A program made the position numbers and the translations under genes. Source: Methylophilaceae bacterium (lineage in GTDB: Bacteria > Pseudomonadota > Gammaproteobacteria > Burkholderiales > Methylophilaceae). Taken from it: 64,000 nt of DNA. This document shows positions 41,283 to 50,143 of this stretch, piece after piece (position 1 is the first letter of the stretch; each line of letters starts with the position of its first letter). The DNA lies in the NCBI GenBank assembly GCA_028355955.1, contig JAOMTQ010000003.1, forward strand, positions 44,438 through 108,437. Reading direction: 5' to 3'. Under the pieces are notes generated by a model that saw only the letters and a list, made by a program, of their open reading frames with translations, searched no databases and was not told the origin of the DNA.

Positions 41283-42422
41283 TTATTTTGTTTGATTCTT
41301 TCTTGCTTCAGCCACTTCTTTTGGTTGAATAAGGTCACCCGTATTATTTCCCCAAGCATTTCTCTCGTATGTAGTTACAGTAGCAATTTCTACGTCAGAT
41401 AGCTGGTCACCAAATTTTGGCATCAGATTTTTACCATAAATAATTCTATATAAATGCTCAAGTGTATTTTCTTTTTTCAATGCAATTTCACTTCCGGCCA
41501 GAGCAGGGAATGCACCAGGGACACCTTGACCATTTGCTTGGTGGCACATTAGGCATTGTTTTTTATAGACTTTCTCACCCTCAGCCATAGACTCATCCAT
41601 TGTCAAGGTTTTATTTTGTGACTCTAATGCGGCCAGTTTTAATGCTTTTCTATCTTCTATCCATGCTTCGTAGTCTTCCATAGAAACAGCTTTAACAACT
41701 ATAGGCATATAACCATGACCCTTTCCACAAATTTCAGTACAGTTACCACGATAAGTTCCGGGCTCCTCGATTATTGCCCAATTATCGTTTATGAAACCAG
41801 GTATTGCATCACGCTTCCAACCCAGCTCCGGAACCCACCAAGCATGAATTACATCCTCAGCAGTTGTTAATATTCTTAGTTTTGTATTTACAGGGACTAC
41901 AAGTGGCTCATCTACATCTAAAAGATAATTCTCATACTCCATTGGATTTTGTCCAGAATCTCTTTGAGCAACCTCTTGGCTCTTAGCATCAAGTGAGCTA
42001 TATAAGGTAATATCTTCATCAAGATAATCATATTTCCATTTCCATTGAATCCCGGTAGCTTTAATGGTTATTTTTGCTTCGGAAGTATCATCCATTTTAA
42101 TAAGTAATTTTGTTGCAGGAATAGCCAGCGCAATGATTATTGCAGTCGGAACTATTGTCCATATAATTTCTACAGTTGTACTGTGAGAAAATTTAGAAGC
42201 TTTAGCTCCCTTAGATTTTCTATGATGAAATATTGACCAAAACATAACACCAAATACTAAAATTCCGATTACAGTTACCACCCAAAGTGTAAGCATGTGC
42301 ATATCATAAATTTCTTTACTGATGGGAGTCACTCCCTGGGTCATGTTAAGACCCCAATCAGCTAATGCTGTGAGTGGAGTGAATAGTATAAGGGCAAGAA
42401 ACTTTTGATAAATTGATTTCAA
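41283..42422 (-). CDS. ctaC: Cytochrome c oxidase subunit II with C-terminal cytochrome c domain
   Basis: CuA motif GNCTEICGKGHGYM; CLMCH heme c motif. Confidence 0.96.
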   Translation of the reverse strand: MKSIYQKFLALILFTPLTALADWGLNMTQGVTPISKEIYDMHMLTLWVVTVIGILVFGVMFWSIFHHRKSKGAKASKFSHSTTVEIIWTIVPTAIIIALAIPATKLLIKMDDTSEAKITIKATGIQWKWKYDYLDEDITLYSSLDAKSQEVAQRDSGQNPMEYENYLLDVDEPLVVPVNTKLRILTTAEDVIHAWWVPELGWKRDAIPGFINDNWAIIEEPGTYRGNCTEICGKGHGYMPIVVKAVSMEDYEAWIEDRKALKLAALESQNKTLTMDESMAEGEKVYKKQCLMCHQANGQGVPGAFPALAGSEIALKKENTLEHLYRIIYGKNLMPKFGDQLSDVEIATVTTYERNAWGNNTGDLIQPKEVAEARKNQTK

Positions 42423-42677
42423 TTTGAATTACCTTTAAATTAATTAATATGTTTATTAAATTTCATTACTAAAGCTCATATCAATGACACAACAAAGCCA
42501 TTTAAATTCCAACAAAAGAAGCACTGGAGATATTAACTCAGATTTTTTCTGATTTTGTTACCAAATTGTAACAATTTTATCAGCAAAAAAAAAGTATTTC
42601 AATTAAACAAATACAATTTTTTAAAATTTTAATCTAAGTAATAACCATTTATATTGTAGGGTTACTCTAGTCCCAAT

Positions 42678-43139
42678 TCAAAGAGTTTTCAACAAGTTAA
42701 ATAATTTTTTTCTATCCTCATCATTTATTTTTGATCCAATGAATGTCTTGGTACCTGATCTTGATATATAAATCTCTGAATGTTTTAAGTTGGTGGGTGG
42801 GATAAAATAAAATTTTGCCCACTCTTTAATAAATTTAACATTAGAGATTTTTTTTCCTTGAACAAAAGAAATTTCTATTTCAGTTGGTCCTATTATAATC
42901 TTTTCATAGAACGTACTCTTTAAAGCCGTTACATATAAAGCATATCCTAAAAATATTGTTTCAACCCCATAAAATGGAATTGCTAAATAAAGATTTATAT
43001 AACTTAAAACAATTGCGATGATTAGGATTAAAATAACAAAACAGAGGTATATTTTTTTTATTAATGACCATGACATTGCTGGATTAGGCCGAACAATGAT
43101 CTCATGTGTCTCTGGTTTAATTAACTTATGTTCAATCAT
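42678..43139 (-). CDS. DUF2244 family membrane protein
   Basis: Start placed at ATG 43139; N-terminal ORF-track extension is translated tRNA-Leu; two TM helices, RPNPAMSW. Confidence 0.78.
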   Translation of the reverse strand: MIEHKLIKPETHEIIVRPNPAMSWSLIKKIYLCFVILILIIAIVLSYINLYLAIPFYGVETIFLGYALYVTALKSTFYEKIIIGPTEIEISFVQGKKISNVKFIKEWAKFYFIPPTNLKHSEIYISRSGTKTFIGSKINDEDRKKLFNLLKTL

Positions 43140-43160
43140 GATTAAATTTATAATACTTAA

Positions 43161-43247
43161 TGGTGCCGAGAGAGAGAATCGAACTCTCACGCTGTTGCCA
43201 GCGCGGGATTTTGAATCCCGTGCGTCTACCAGTTCCGCCATCCCGGC
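43161..43247 (-). tRNA. tRNA-Leu (anticodon CAA), CCA encoded
   Basis: GCCGGGATGGCGGAACTGGTAGACGCACGGGATTCAAAATCCCGCGCTGGCAACAGCGTGAGAGTTCGATTCTCTCTCTCGGCACCA folds as class II tRNA; anticodon loop TTCAAAA. Confidence 0.95.
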
Positions 43248-43274
43248 TAAAATAAGCCGTAAGTATATCAACCA

Positions 43275-44327
43275 ATGACGCTTATGGAAATCGATGATTT
43301 TGATTACGAACTCCCGCCAAACTTAATTGCTCAGCAACCTCCAAAAATTCGTGGTGATAGCAAATTAATCGTTGTTAATCCAAACAAAAGTAGCCTTATA
43401 GATAGTCATTGTAAAAATTTTTATGAATACCTTTCTCCCAATGATCTATTAATTTTTAATGATACTAAGGTAATCAAGGCAAGATTATTTGGAGAAAAAA
43501 TCACCGGAGGCAAGGTTGAGCTTTTAATAGAAAATATTATAAATTCTAATAATGCACTTGTAATGATTAAAACTTCAAAAAAAGTACAGATTGGCCTGAA
43601 AATATTTATTACTAAATCTATTTTTTTGGAAGTAACAGAGCTTAGTGAAAAATTATTTCAAGTTAAATTATTTGGATCTACTTTTACAAGGTTGCTTGAG
43701 GAATTTGGTCATGTCCCACTTCCCCCATACATTAATAGGAATGATGAAGCAGAAGACATAGAAAGATACCAAACGACGTTTGCTAAAAATTTAGGTGCGG
43801 TCGCAGCTCCAACGGCTGGGCTCCACTTTACAGAAAATGATTTCTTAGGATTTAAACAACATAAAATTAGCTATAACTTTTTAACACTACATGTAGGTTC
43901 TGGGACATTTCAACCTGTCAAAACTAAAAATATTTCTGATCACCAAATGCACTATGAATATTTTAATATTTCTGAAAAGCTAAAAGACCAAATTCTAAAT
44001 ACTAAAAAGGAAGGTGGTCGTATTATTGCGGTTGGAACAACGTGCATGAGAGCACTTGAAGCTTCATTTGTTGATAATGAAATTAGAACGGGTAATCAAA
44101 AAACTAATATATTTATAACTCCTGGATATCAATTTAATATAGTTGATGGTTTATTCACTAATTTTCACCTTCCAAAAAGTACGCTTCTTATGCTAGTGTC
44201 TGCATTTGCTGGTTATGAATTTACAAAAAAAATATATACTCATGCTATCAATAAGAAATACCGGTTCTTTAGCTATGGTGATGCAATATTTATTGAACAA
44301 AAAATGCTTAAAAAAGACTTATATTAA
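43275..44327 (+). CDS. queA: S-adenosylmethionine:tRNA ribosyltransferase-isomerase
   Basis: FDYELPPNLIAQQP; FGHVPLPPYI; APTAGLHFT; TLHVGSGTFQPV. Confidence 0.97.
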   Translation: MTLMEIDDFDYELPPNLIAQQPPKIRGDSKLIVVNPNKSSLIDSHCKNFYEYLSPNDLLIFNDTKVIKARLFGEKITGGKVELLIENIINSNNALVMIKTSKKVQIGLKIFITKSIFLEVTELSEKLFQVKLFGSTFTRLLEEFGHVPLPPYINRNDEAEDIERYQTTFAKNLGAVAAPTAGLHFTENDFLGFKQHKISYNFLTLHVGSGTFQPVKTKNISDHQMHYEYFNISEKLKDQILNTKKEGGRIIAVGTTCMRALEASFVDNEIRTGNQKTNIFITPGYQFNIVDGLFTNFHLPKSTLLMLVSAFAGYEFTKKIYTHAINKKYRFFSYGDAIFIEQKMLKKDLY

Positions 44328-44352
44328 TAATTAATTAAATTGGAAAAATAAA

Positions 44353-45225
44353 ATGAAAAAAATCTTGCTTGTATTATTATCAGCCACTACAGTTTTTGCA
44401 TCTAATATAAATGCAGAGATAAAAGAACAAGCAGAACTTGTTTTTAAGATTCCTCTAAAAAAAGAACCAACAACGAGACCACAAACACTCGCTTATATTC
44501 CAGTAGAAAAAAAATATTATATTGCTGATGGCGGATTGGCGCCAATGGGTTCAAATAGTCAGGCGCCTATATCAAAATCTTTAATACATACTTATGATGA
44601 AAAAGGAAATTATATTGAATCAACCCGACCTGGCTTTGACAACCGATCAATTTATTTCAATACTAAAAAAGCTGAACTAGAAACAATTACATACAATGTA
44701 TCAGCTTCAGCTGGGTTTGCCCCAATGACAGGAATTTATACTTTAGAGCTTGATGACGATGGTTTATTAACAGGCAAGTCAAACGATATTATTAATACAG
44801 TTTTTGCTTTTGAAAGCTCCGGTACAATGCCATCTTTTGATGGTAAGAATAATTTATATTTTGCCAAACAAGAAAAATCTAACAAAGTCATTGTTGTTGA
44901 TGCACAGGAGTTCACTGCAAAAAAAACAATAGAACTTGATTTTAAAACACCAAATGTTAAGCCCTATGATGTTGCAAGTCATTTTATCGCCTTCACTGAT
45001 GTTAAAGATAACGAATTAATTTTACTTGACGTTGAAAATAAACGATTTTTGATTTACGACACTGAAGGTAAATATAAAGGTGAAAGCAAGTTACCCAAAA
45101 AATTAAAGTTACGTTCAAAAAATTATTTTAATGGACTTGGTTACACGCTTAACGGATATTATTTTGTTTACATTGATTCAGAAGGTGAGTTTGGTACTTA
45201 CCATGCTTACAAAGTGCTGGACTGA
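44353..45225 (+). CDS. Exported protein of unknown function (beta-propeller-like repeats)
   Basis: Signal peptide MKKILLVLLSATTVFASNINA; repeated YxxDxxG/DVENKRFLIYDTEGKYKGE strands. Confidence 0.7.
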   Translation: MKKILLVLLSATTVFASNINAEIKEQAELVFKIPLKKEPTTRPQTLAYIPVEKKYYIADGGLAPMGSNSQAPISKSLIHTYDEKGNYIESTRPGFDNRSIYFNTKKAELETITYNVSASAGFAPMTGIYTLELDDDGLLTGKSNDIINTVFAFESSGTMPSFDGKNNLYFAKQEKSNKVIVVDAQEFTAKKTIELDFKTPNVKPYDVASHFIAFTDVKDNELILLDVENKRFLIYDTEGKYKGESKLPKKLKLRSKNYFNGLGYTLNGYYFVYIDSEGEFGTYHAYKVLD

Positions 45226-46458
45226 CTAATTACTGAGGTTATCTAACAATGCCTCAAGGTTAATTATTATTGAGTCTTGTTCACTTCGTTTTTTATACTC
45301 ATATTTGTTCTCTGATAACGTTTTATCGCCCACAGTGACTCTGTGAGGTATGCCGATCAAATCAGCTTCACTGAACATTACTCCTGGACGGAGACCTCTG
45401 TCGTCTAATAAGACATCAAAGCCTTTTTTAACTAAATCATCATAAAGTTTATCTGCATAGATTCTCACTTCCTTATTTTTATCATATCCAATTGGGGTAA
45501 TGATTACTTCAAAAGGTGCAATAGATGAAGGAAAGATAATGCCGTTTTCATCATGGCTTTGCTCAATTGTGGCCGCTACAATTCTTGAAACACCAATACC
45601 ATAACAACCCATAATGACTGGTTGTGATGAACCATCCTCTGCAATAAAGTTAGCAGACATTTTTTCGGAATATTTTGTCCCTAATTGAAAGATATGACCA
45701 ACTTCAATTCCTCGACATGTTTTAAATTTATCAATATTAGGATTATCTTTTGCTAACTCGATATTTGCAGCATAATCAGAATGTTCATCATAGACAAGAA
45801 CGTCTTCGCCAGAATCTGCTAAAACATGAAACTCGTGAGATGCGTCACCTCCAATAGCTCCATTATCTGCTGATACAGCTCTAAATTTTAATCCTATCCG
45901 ATTAAATATGTTCTCATATACTTTAAACATTTTTTGATATGTTTCTTTGAGGCAATCAAAATTTGTATGAAATGAATATGAATCTTTCATTAAAAATTCT
46001 CTTGCCCTCATAACGCCAAATCTTGGTCTTATCTCATCTCTAAATTTCATTTGAATTTGGTAAAAATTGATAGGAAGTTGTTTGTAACTATTGATTTCTT
46101 TTCTTATAATATCTGTTATCACTTCCTCATGCGTAGGTCCAAAACAAAACTCTTTCTCATGCCTATCTTTAATTTTTAACATTTGTGGGCCAAACTCTTC
46201 CCAACGTTCCGACTCTTTCCATAAGTCAGCGGGCTGAATAGCTGGCATTAATAGCTCTATACAATCTGCCTTATTAAGTTCATCCCTTATGATCATTTCG
46301 ATTTTTTTTAATACCCTAAAACCTAACGGCATAATTGTATATAAACCTGATCCAAGTAATCGAACCATTCCTGCTCTCACTAACAACTGATGGCTTAAAA
46401 GTTCTGCCTCTGCTGGAGATTCTTTTCTTGTTGCAATATAAAATTTTGATGCTCGCAT
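45226..46458 (-). CDS. proS: Prolyl-tRNA synthetase, short form lacking INS editing domain
   Basis: [64 protein letters not shown]; 410 aa. Confidence 0.95.
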   Translation of the reverse strand: MRASKFYIATRKESPAEAELLSHQLLVRAGMVRLLGSGLYTIMPLGFRVLKKIEMIIRDELNKADCIELLMPAIQPADLWKESERWEEFGPQMLKIKDRHEKEFCFGPTHEEVITDIIRKEINSYKQLPINFYQIQMKFRDEIRPRFGVMRAREFLMKDSYSFHTNFDCLKETYQKMFKVYENIFNRIGLKFRAVSADNGAIGGDASHEFHVLADSGEDVLVYDEHSDYAANIELAKDNPNIDKFKTCRGIEVGHIFQLGTKYSEKMSANFIAEDGSSQPVIMGCYGIGVSRIVAATIEQSHDENGIIFPSSIAPFEVIITPIGYDKNKEVRIYADKLYDDLVKKGFDVLLDDRGLRPGVMFSEADLIGIPHRVTVGDKTLSENKYEYKKRSEQDSIIINLEALLDNLSN

Positions 46459-46461
46459 TTG

Positions 46462-46923
46462 TTAATTATTTCCCTTAAGTTCATCCCTTAATAATGATTG
46501 AAAATCATGCCATAACTTTTTCTTCATATCGGGGTTTACCAACATTTCATCTAAAGATGGCAATGATTTAATATTTGCATCTAGATCACTTAACCCCATT
46601 GAGTTAATACTCCCCAAAAAGAATATGTGGTGTATTGAATTCTTTTTTAATATTAAATCAATCTCGTCATCTTCTATATTTCTGAGGGATTTTGAATTTT
46701 CTGAAATAGAATTTATATAAACATGAACATTTTTAAATAATTCTTTTTCATCAGTTGTTAACTTCTCAAACTCAGGAACTATGATAGACACATTTAATTC
46801 TTTAAAAAAATATAAGCCAATATTAAATAAGGCATGCTTAATTTTTTTTGGTCTTGTTTTATTCAACCAAATTGGAAGTAAATTCAGCTCCTCATATGCA
46901 AATTTTTTATCTATCATAATCAT
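46462..46923 (-). CDS. Hypothetical protein; candidate divergent DNA polymerase III psi subunit (HolD-like)
   Basis: N-terminal LNLLPIWLNKTRP and C-terminal LPSLDEMLVNPDMKKKLWHDFQSLL resemble HolD; adjacent to rimI as in E. coli holD-rimI. Confidence 0.5.
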   Translation of the reverse strand: MIMIDKKFAYEELNLLPIWLNKTRPKKIKHALFNIGLYFFKELNVSIIVPEFEKLTTDEKELFKNVHVYINSISENSKSLRNIEDDEIDLILKKNSIHHIFFLGSINSMGLSDLDANIKSLPSLDEMLVNPDMKKKLWHDFQSLLRDELKGNN

Positions 46924-47418
46924 TTATAAGCTTAATGCCATTAGAATGGCATCTTCATTTCCATTCGAAGTCTTGTAATAATTAGGTCGAATTCCAACCT
47001 CATTGAAACCTTTTTGTTCATACAATAGGATAGCATTTTTATTTGATCTCCTAACTTCTAAAAATAGATTCGAAGTTTTTCTTTCTAAGCAATTATTGAT
47101 TAGGTAGCTTATGATAGCTTTACCAAAACCTTGCCTATGAAGATGTTTACATACAGTGATATTTAAGAGTTCACATTCATCAGCTGCAAAGCATGCAATA
47201 TAATACCCAATAATCAATTCATCATCTTTTAACACTTGAAATAGATTGCCAGCACTTTTTGAGTCAAGAAAATTTCTTTTTGACCATGGTGAAATATGAC
47301 AATCTGCTTCAATCGAAACAATTTTTTCAATATCACTCAACTCTACATTTTTAAAGTTGGTTTTTTGTTTCTTTGTCTTTGGTATCAACTTTTCTTTCAC
47401 TAATAGTTTTTGCAACAT
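46924..47418 (-). CDS. rimI: Ribosomal-protein-alanine N-acetyltransferase (GNAT)
   Basis: CELLNITVCKHLHRQGFGKAIISYL; LEVRRSNKNAILLYEQKGF; true start uncertain because of long overlap with tsaB. Confidence 0.88.
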   Translation of the reverse strand: MLQKLLVKEKLIPKTKKQKTNFKNVELSDIEKIVSIEADCHISPWSKRNFLDSKSAGNLFQVLKDDELIIGYYIACFAADECELLNITVCKHLHRQGFGKAIISYLINNCLERKTSNLFLEVRRSNKNAILLYEQKGFNEVGIRPNYYKTSNGNEDAILMALSL

Positions 47419-48055
47419 TATTTCTTATATAAATAGGAGCGGCATTTTTAAGATTGAAATTGTCATCCATTTTTTTTATACCTAATTGAGCAATTGCACC
47501 AGCTAAGGGGTATTCATTTTCATCAATTATAATTTTTTGAGCTTGGTATTTCTCACTAAGAATTTTTTTATATTCAAAAACACCTGACCCAACTATAACT
47601 CCCTCCTCTAAATCTAGATTAGGTAAATTACATGGCTTAAAAACACCGCAGTCAATAATTGGGATAAACTCACTATTAATTCTCTTATATGCACTCATAT
47701 AAACTTCTCCCATCCGAGCATCTACACAGGGGATAACGACAGCTTTATCTACTTTTTTTGCAATAGCCTCTAAATTATTAATTCCTACAATAGGTAAATT
47801 ATGGGCATATGCAATGCCATATGCCACCCCCGCAGCAATTCTAACTCCTGTAAATGCGCCAGGGCCTGCGCCAAACGTTACGCCATTAAGGCTGCTAAAA
47901 TTAATGTCATTTTTATCCATTAATTTCTTTAACAAAGGTATGATATTTTCAGAATGTTTTTTATCAGATGAATACGACTCCTCTATTAGAGCATCATTTT
48001 TTAACAAAGCGATAGATAAAAGCTGGCTCGAAGTATCGATTGATAAAATATTCAT
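47351..48055 (-). CDS. tsaB: tRNA threonylcarbamoyladenosine biosynthesis protein TsaB
   Basis: MNILSIDTSSQLLSIAL; GAGPGAFTGVRIAAGVAYG; CVDARMGEVY. Confidence 0.95.
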   Translation of the reverse strand: MNILSIDTSSQLLSIALLKNDALIEESYSSDKKHSENIIPLLKKLMDKNDINFSSLNGVTFGAGPGAFTGVRIAAGVAYGIAYAHNLPIVGINNLEAIAKKVDKAVVIPCVDARMGEVYMSAYKRINSEFIPIIDCGVFKPCNLPNLDLEEGVIVGSGVFEYKKILSEKYQAQKIIIDENEYPLAGAIAQLGIKKMDDNFNLKNAAPIYIRNNVAKTISERKVDTKDKETKNQL

Positions 48056-49995
48056 TCTAGCTCCTCCAAAAAATTGATAACGGCAGATTCATTCCTTGTT
48101 CTCTTAAAAGAAGGGAGGCTTTTCCAAATCTTAATTCCGTATGACTTTTCAATAATTCTTTTATCACAAATCACCATAACTCCTTTATCTTGATCGTCCC
48201 TAATAAGTCTTCCGACACCTTGCTTGAGTCTAATAATTGCTTCAGGTAATTGCATTGAAATAAATGCATTTATTCCTTCATCAGATAATAATTTAATTTT
48301 AGATTCAAATACAGGATCTCCTGGAGATTGAAAGGGTAGCTTATCAATTATAACCAAACTTAATGCCGATCCTCTTACATCGATACCTTCCCAAAAACTT
48401 AATGACCCAATTAAAACTGCATTACCATATTGTTTAAATTGTTGTAATAAGTCACTTTTGGGTCCTTCGCCTTGGGTGATTACTGGATAACCAATTTTAT
48501 TTTTTTTGAGCTCGTCTTTTAATAAAGCTCCAATTTCTTCCATTGATTTTAAGCTTGTGGCCAAAATAAATGCTCTACCTTTTGATGCTTTTATGAGGGG
48601 TAATACCTTTTTAACTAAAACTAGATTAAATAATGCGTCTTTTGGATCAGGGATTTCTTTTGGCACATATAAAAATGTATTTTCACCGTAATTAAATGGG
48701 CTCTGCAAATACTGGGTCATTGCTTTTTCAAGTCCAAGAAGTTTTGTGAAGTGGTCAAAGCTTCCATTGATTGATAAAGTTGCCGAAGTAAATATCCACG
48801 CGCTATCACTTTTATTTTGAAATTTATTAAATTGTTCAGCGATACTTATTGGCGTTTCGTTAAATTGAATTGTCCTACCAAAAACCTCTAACCAATATAT
48901 ATTATTTTGATTATCTTTTTTCAACCAAGAATTAAATTTAATATTTAGCTCCGTAGATCTTTCGAACAGCTTTTGTAATTCTGCATTCTCCTCGGAATGT
49001 CTTGATAAAGTAATTCCTAGTAATGCTAATTTTTCAATTAAAGACGAATAAGTTTCTTTGAAATTTTCATAATCCTGGAGATTGTCTATATTTAATCTAG
49101 TTGGCGATGGGCTAATTATTTTCTTCAAAACAAGAATGTTTTCTTGTAAATCTTTTAATAACTTATCTAGAACCTTAATAGTGTCTGGGTATTTTTTTAA
49201 ACCTTGTTGGCAGTCTTGGATTAAGTTAGATATTTGACTAGAAGAAATGAATTGTCCCAAGAAAAAAGATGCGACTAATGGGACTTGATGCGCCTCGTCA
49301 AAAATAATAGTATTTGCTTTGGGGAGGATCTCGGATAGTTCTTCATCTTTAAGGGCAAAATCAGCAAAAAATAAATGATGATTTACTATTAGTACCTCTG
49401 ACTCTAGCGCCTCCTTCCGAGCTTTTACTATAAAGCACTCTTTATAAAATTCACAATCTTGGCCTAAACAATTTTCTTTTGTCGAAGTGACCATTGGCCA
49501 TATAGTTGAAGTCTCTGGTATTTGGCTGATTTCAGACACTTCCCCTGAATCGGTATTGTCTGAAAAAGCCTTTATCAAATGCAAATGTTTAGCGTCCTCT
49601 TTGTTAAAAAACATGCCTTCCTGATTTGTATTTTCCATCCTCAGTTTACAAATATAGTTTCCTCTGCCCTTAAGGATATTAACCTTCACTGAGATTTTTA
49701 GGGCTTCTCTTATTTTGGGGATATCGTTAAAAAAAAGTTGGTCTTGTAAGTTCTTCGTGGCAGTTGAAATAATAACTCTTCCTCCCTTTAAAAGTGCAGG
49801 GTATAAATATGCAAAGGTTTTACCAACCCCTGTTCCAGCCTCTACGACTAACGACGCTTTATCTTTAATCGACTCATTAATGGATTTTGCCATTTCAACT
49901 TGTTCAGCCCTTAGTTGATAATTTTCGAGGCAATCGCTTAATGGTCCATTGGGACTAAAAAAATCGTCAATTGTTGAATTTTGATTGGCAGGCAT
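48052..49995 (-). CDS. DinG/YoaA-family Fe-S ATP-dependent helicase
   Basis: VVEAGTGVGKTFAYL; DEAH; Fe-S cysteine cluster NCLGQDCEFYKECFI; QGVGRLIRD. Confidence 0.92.
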   Translation of the reverse strand: MPANQNSTIDDFFSPNGPLSDCLENYQLRAEQVEMAKSINESIKDKASLVVEAGTGVGKTFAYLYPALLKGGRVIISTATKNLQDQLFFNDIPKIREALKISVKVNILKGRGNYICKLRMENTNQEGMFFNKEDAKHLHLIKAFSDNTDSGEVSEISQIPETSTIWPMVTSTKENCLGQDCEFYKECFIVKARKEALESEVLIVNHHLFFADFALKDEELSEILPKANTIIFDEAHQVPLVASFFLGQFISSSQISNLIQDCQQGLKKYPDTIKVLDKLLKDLQENILVLKKIISPSPTRLNIDNLQDYENFKETYSSLIEKLALLGITLSRHSEENAELQKLFERSTELNIKFNSWLKKDNQNNIYWLEVFGRTIQFNETPISIAEQFNKFQNKSDSAWIFTSATLSINGSFDHFTKLLGLEKAMTQYLQSPFNYGENTFLYVPKEIPDPKDALFNLVLVKKVLPLIKASKGRAFILATSLKSMEEIGALLKDELKKNKIGYPVITQGEGPKSDLLQQFKQYGNAVLIGSLSFWEGIDVRGSALSLVIIDKLPFQSPGDPVFESKIKLLSDEGINAFISMQLPEAIIRLKQGVGRLIRDDQDKGVMVICDKRIIEKSYGIKIWKSLPSFKRTRNESAVINFLEELE

Positions 49996-50143
49996 AGTTT
50001 TTAAGGTTAACTCACATGGAACTTAATTTCATAAATATATGTCTCCCTAATATATAGAGAATTATTTTTTTATAAAGTAGTTATGCATTAATATGTTAGT
50101 AATTCTTAGTTATTCTTTTAAAAAACAAAAAAGGTTTATTTAG

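Noticed and set aside
43140-43271. N-terminal extension of ORF 42678..43271 (GMAELVDARDSKSRAGNSVRVRFSLSAP) as protein
   Set aside because: This is the well-known spurious translation of a tRNA-Leu gene; the DUF2244 protein starts at 43139.
43018-43278. ORF 43018..43278 (+) with AERENRTLTLLPARDFESRASTSSAIPAK
   Set aside because: Antisense of the tRNA-Leu gene and DUF2244 N-terminus; artefact.
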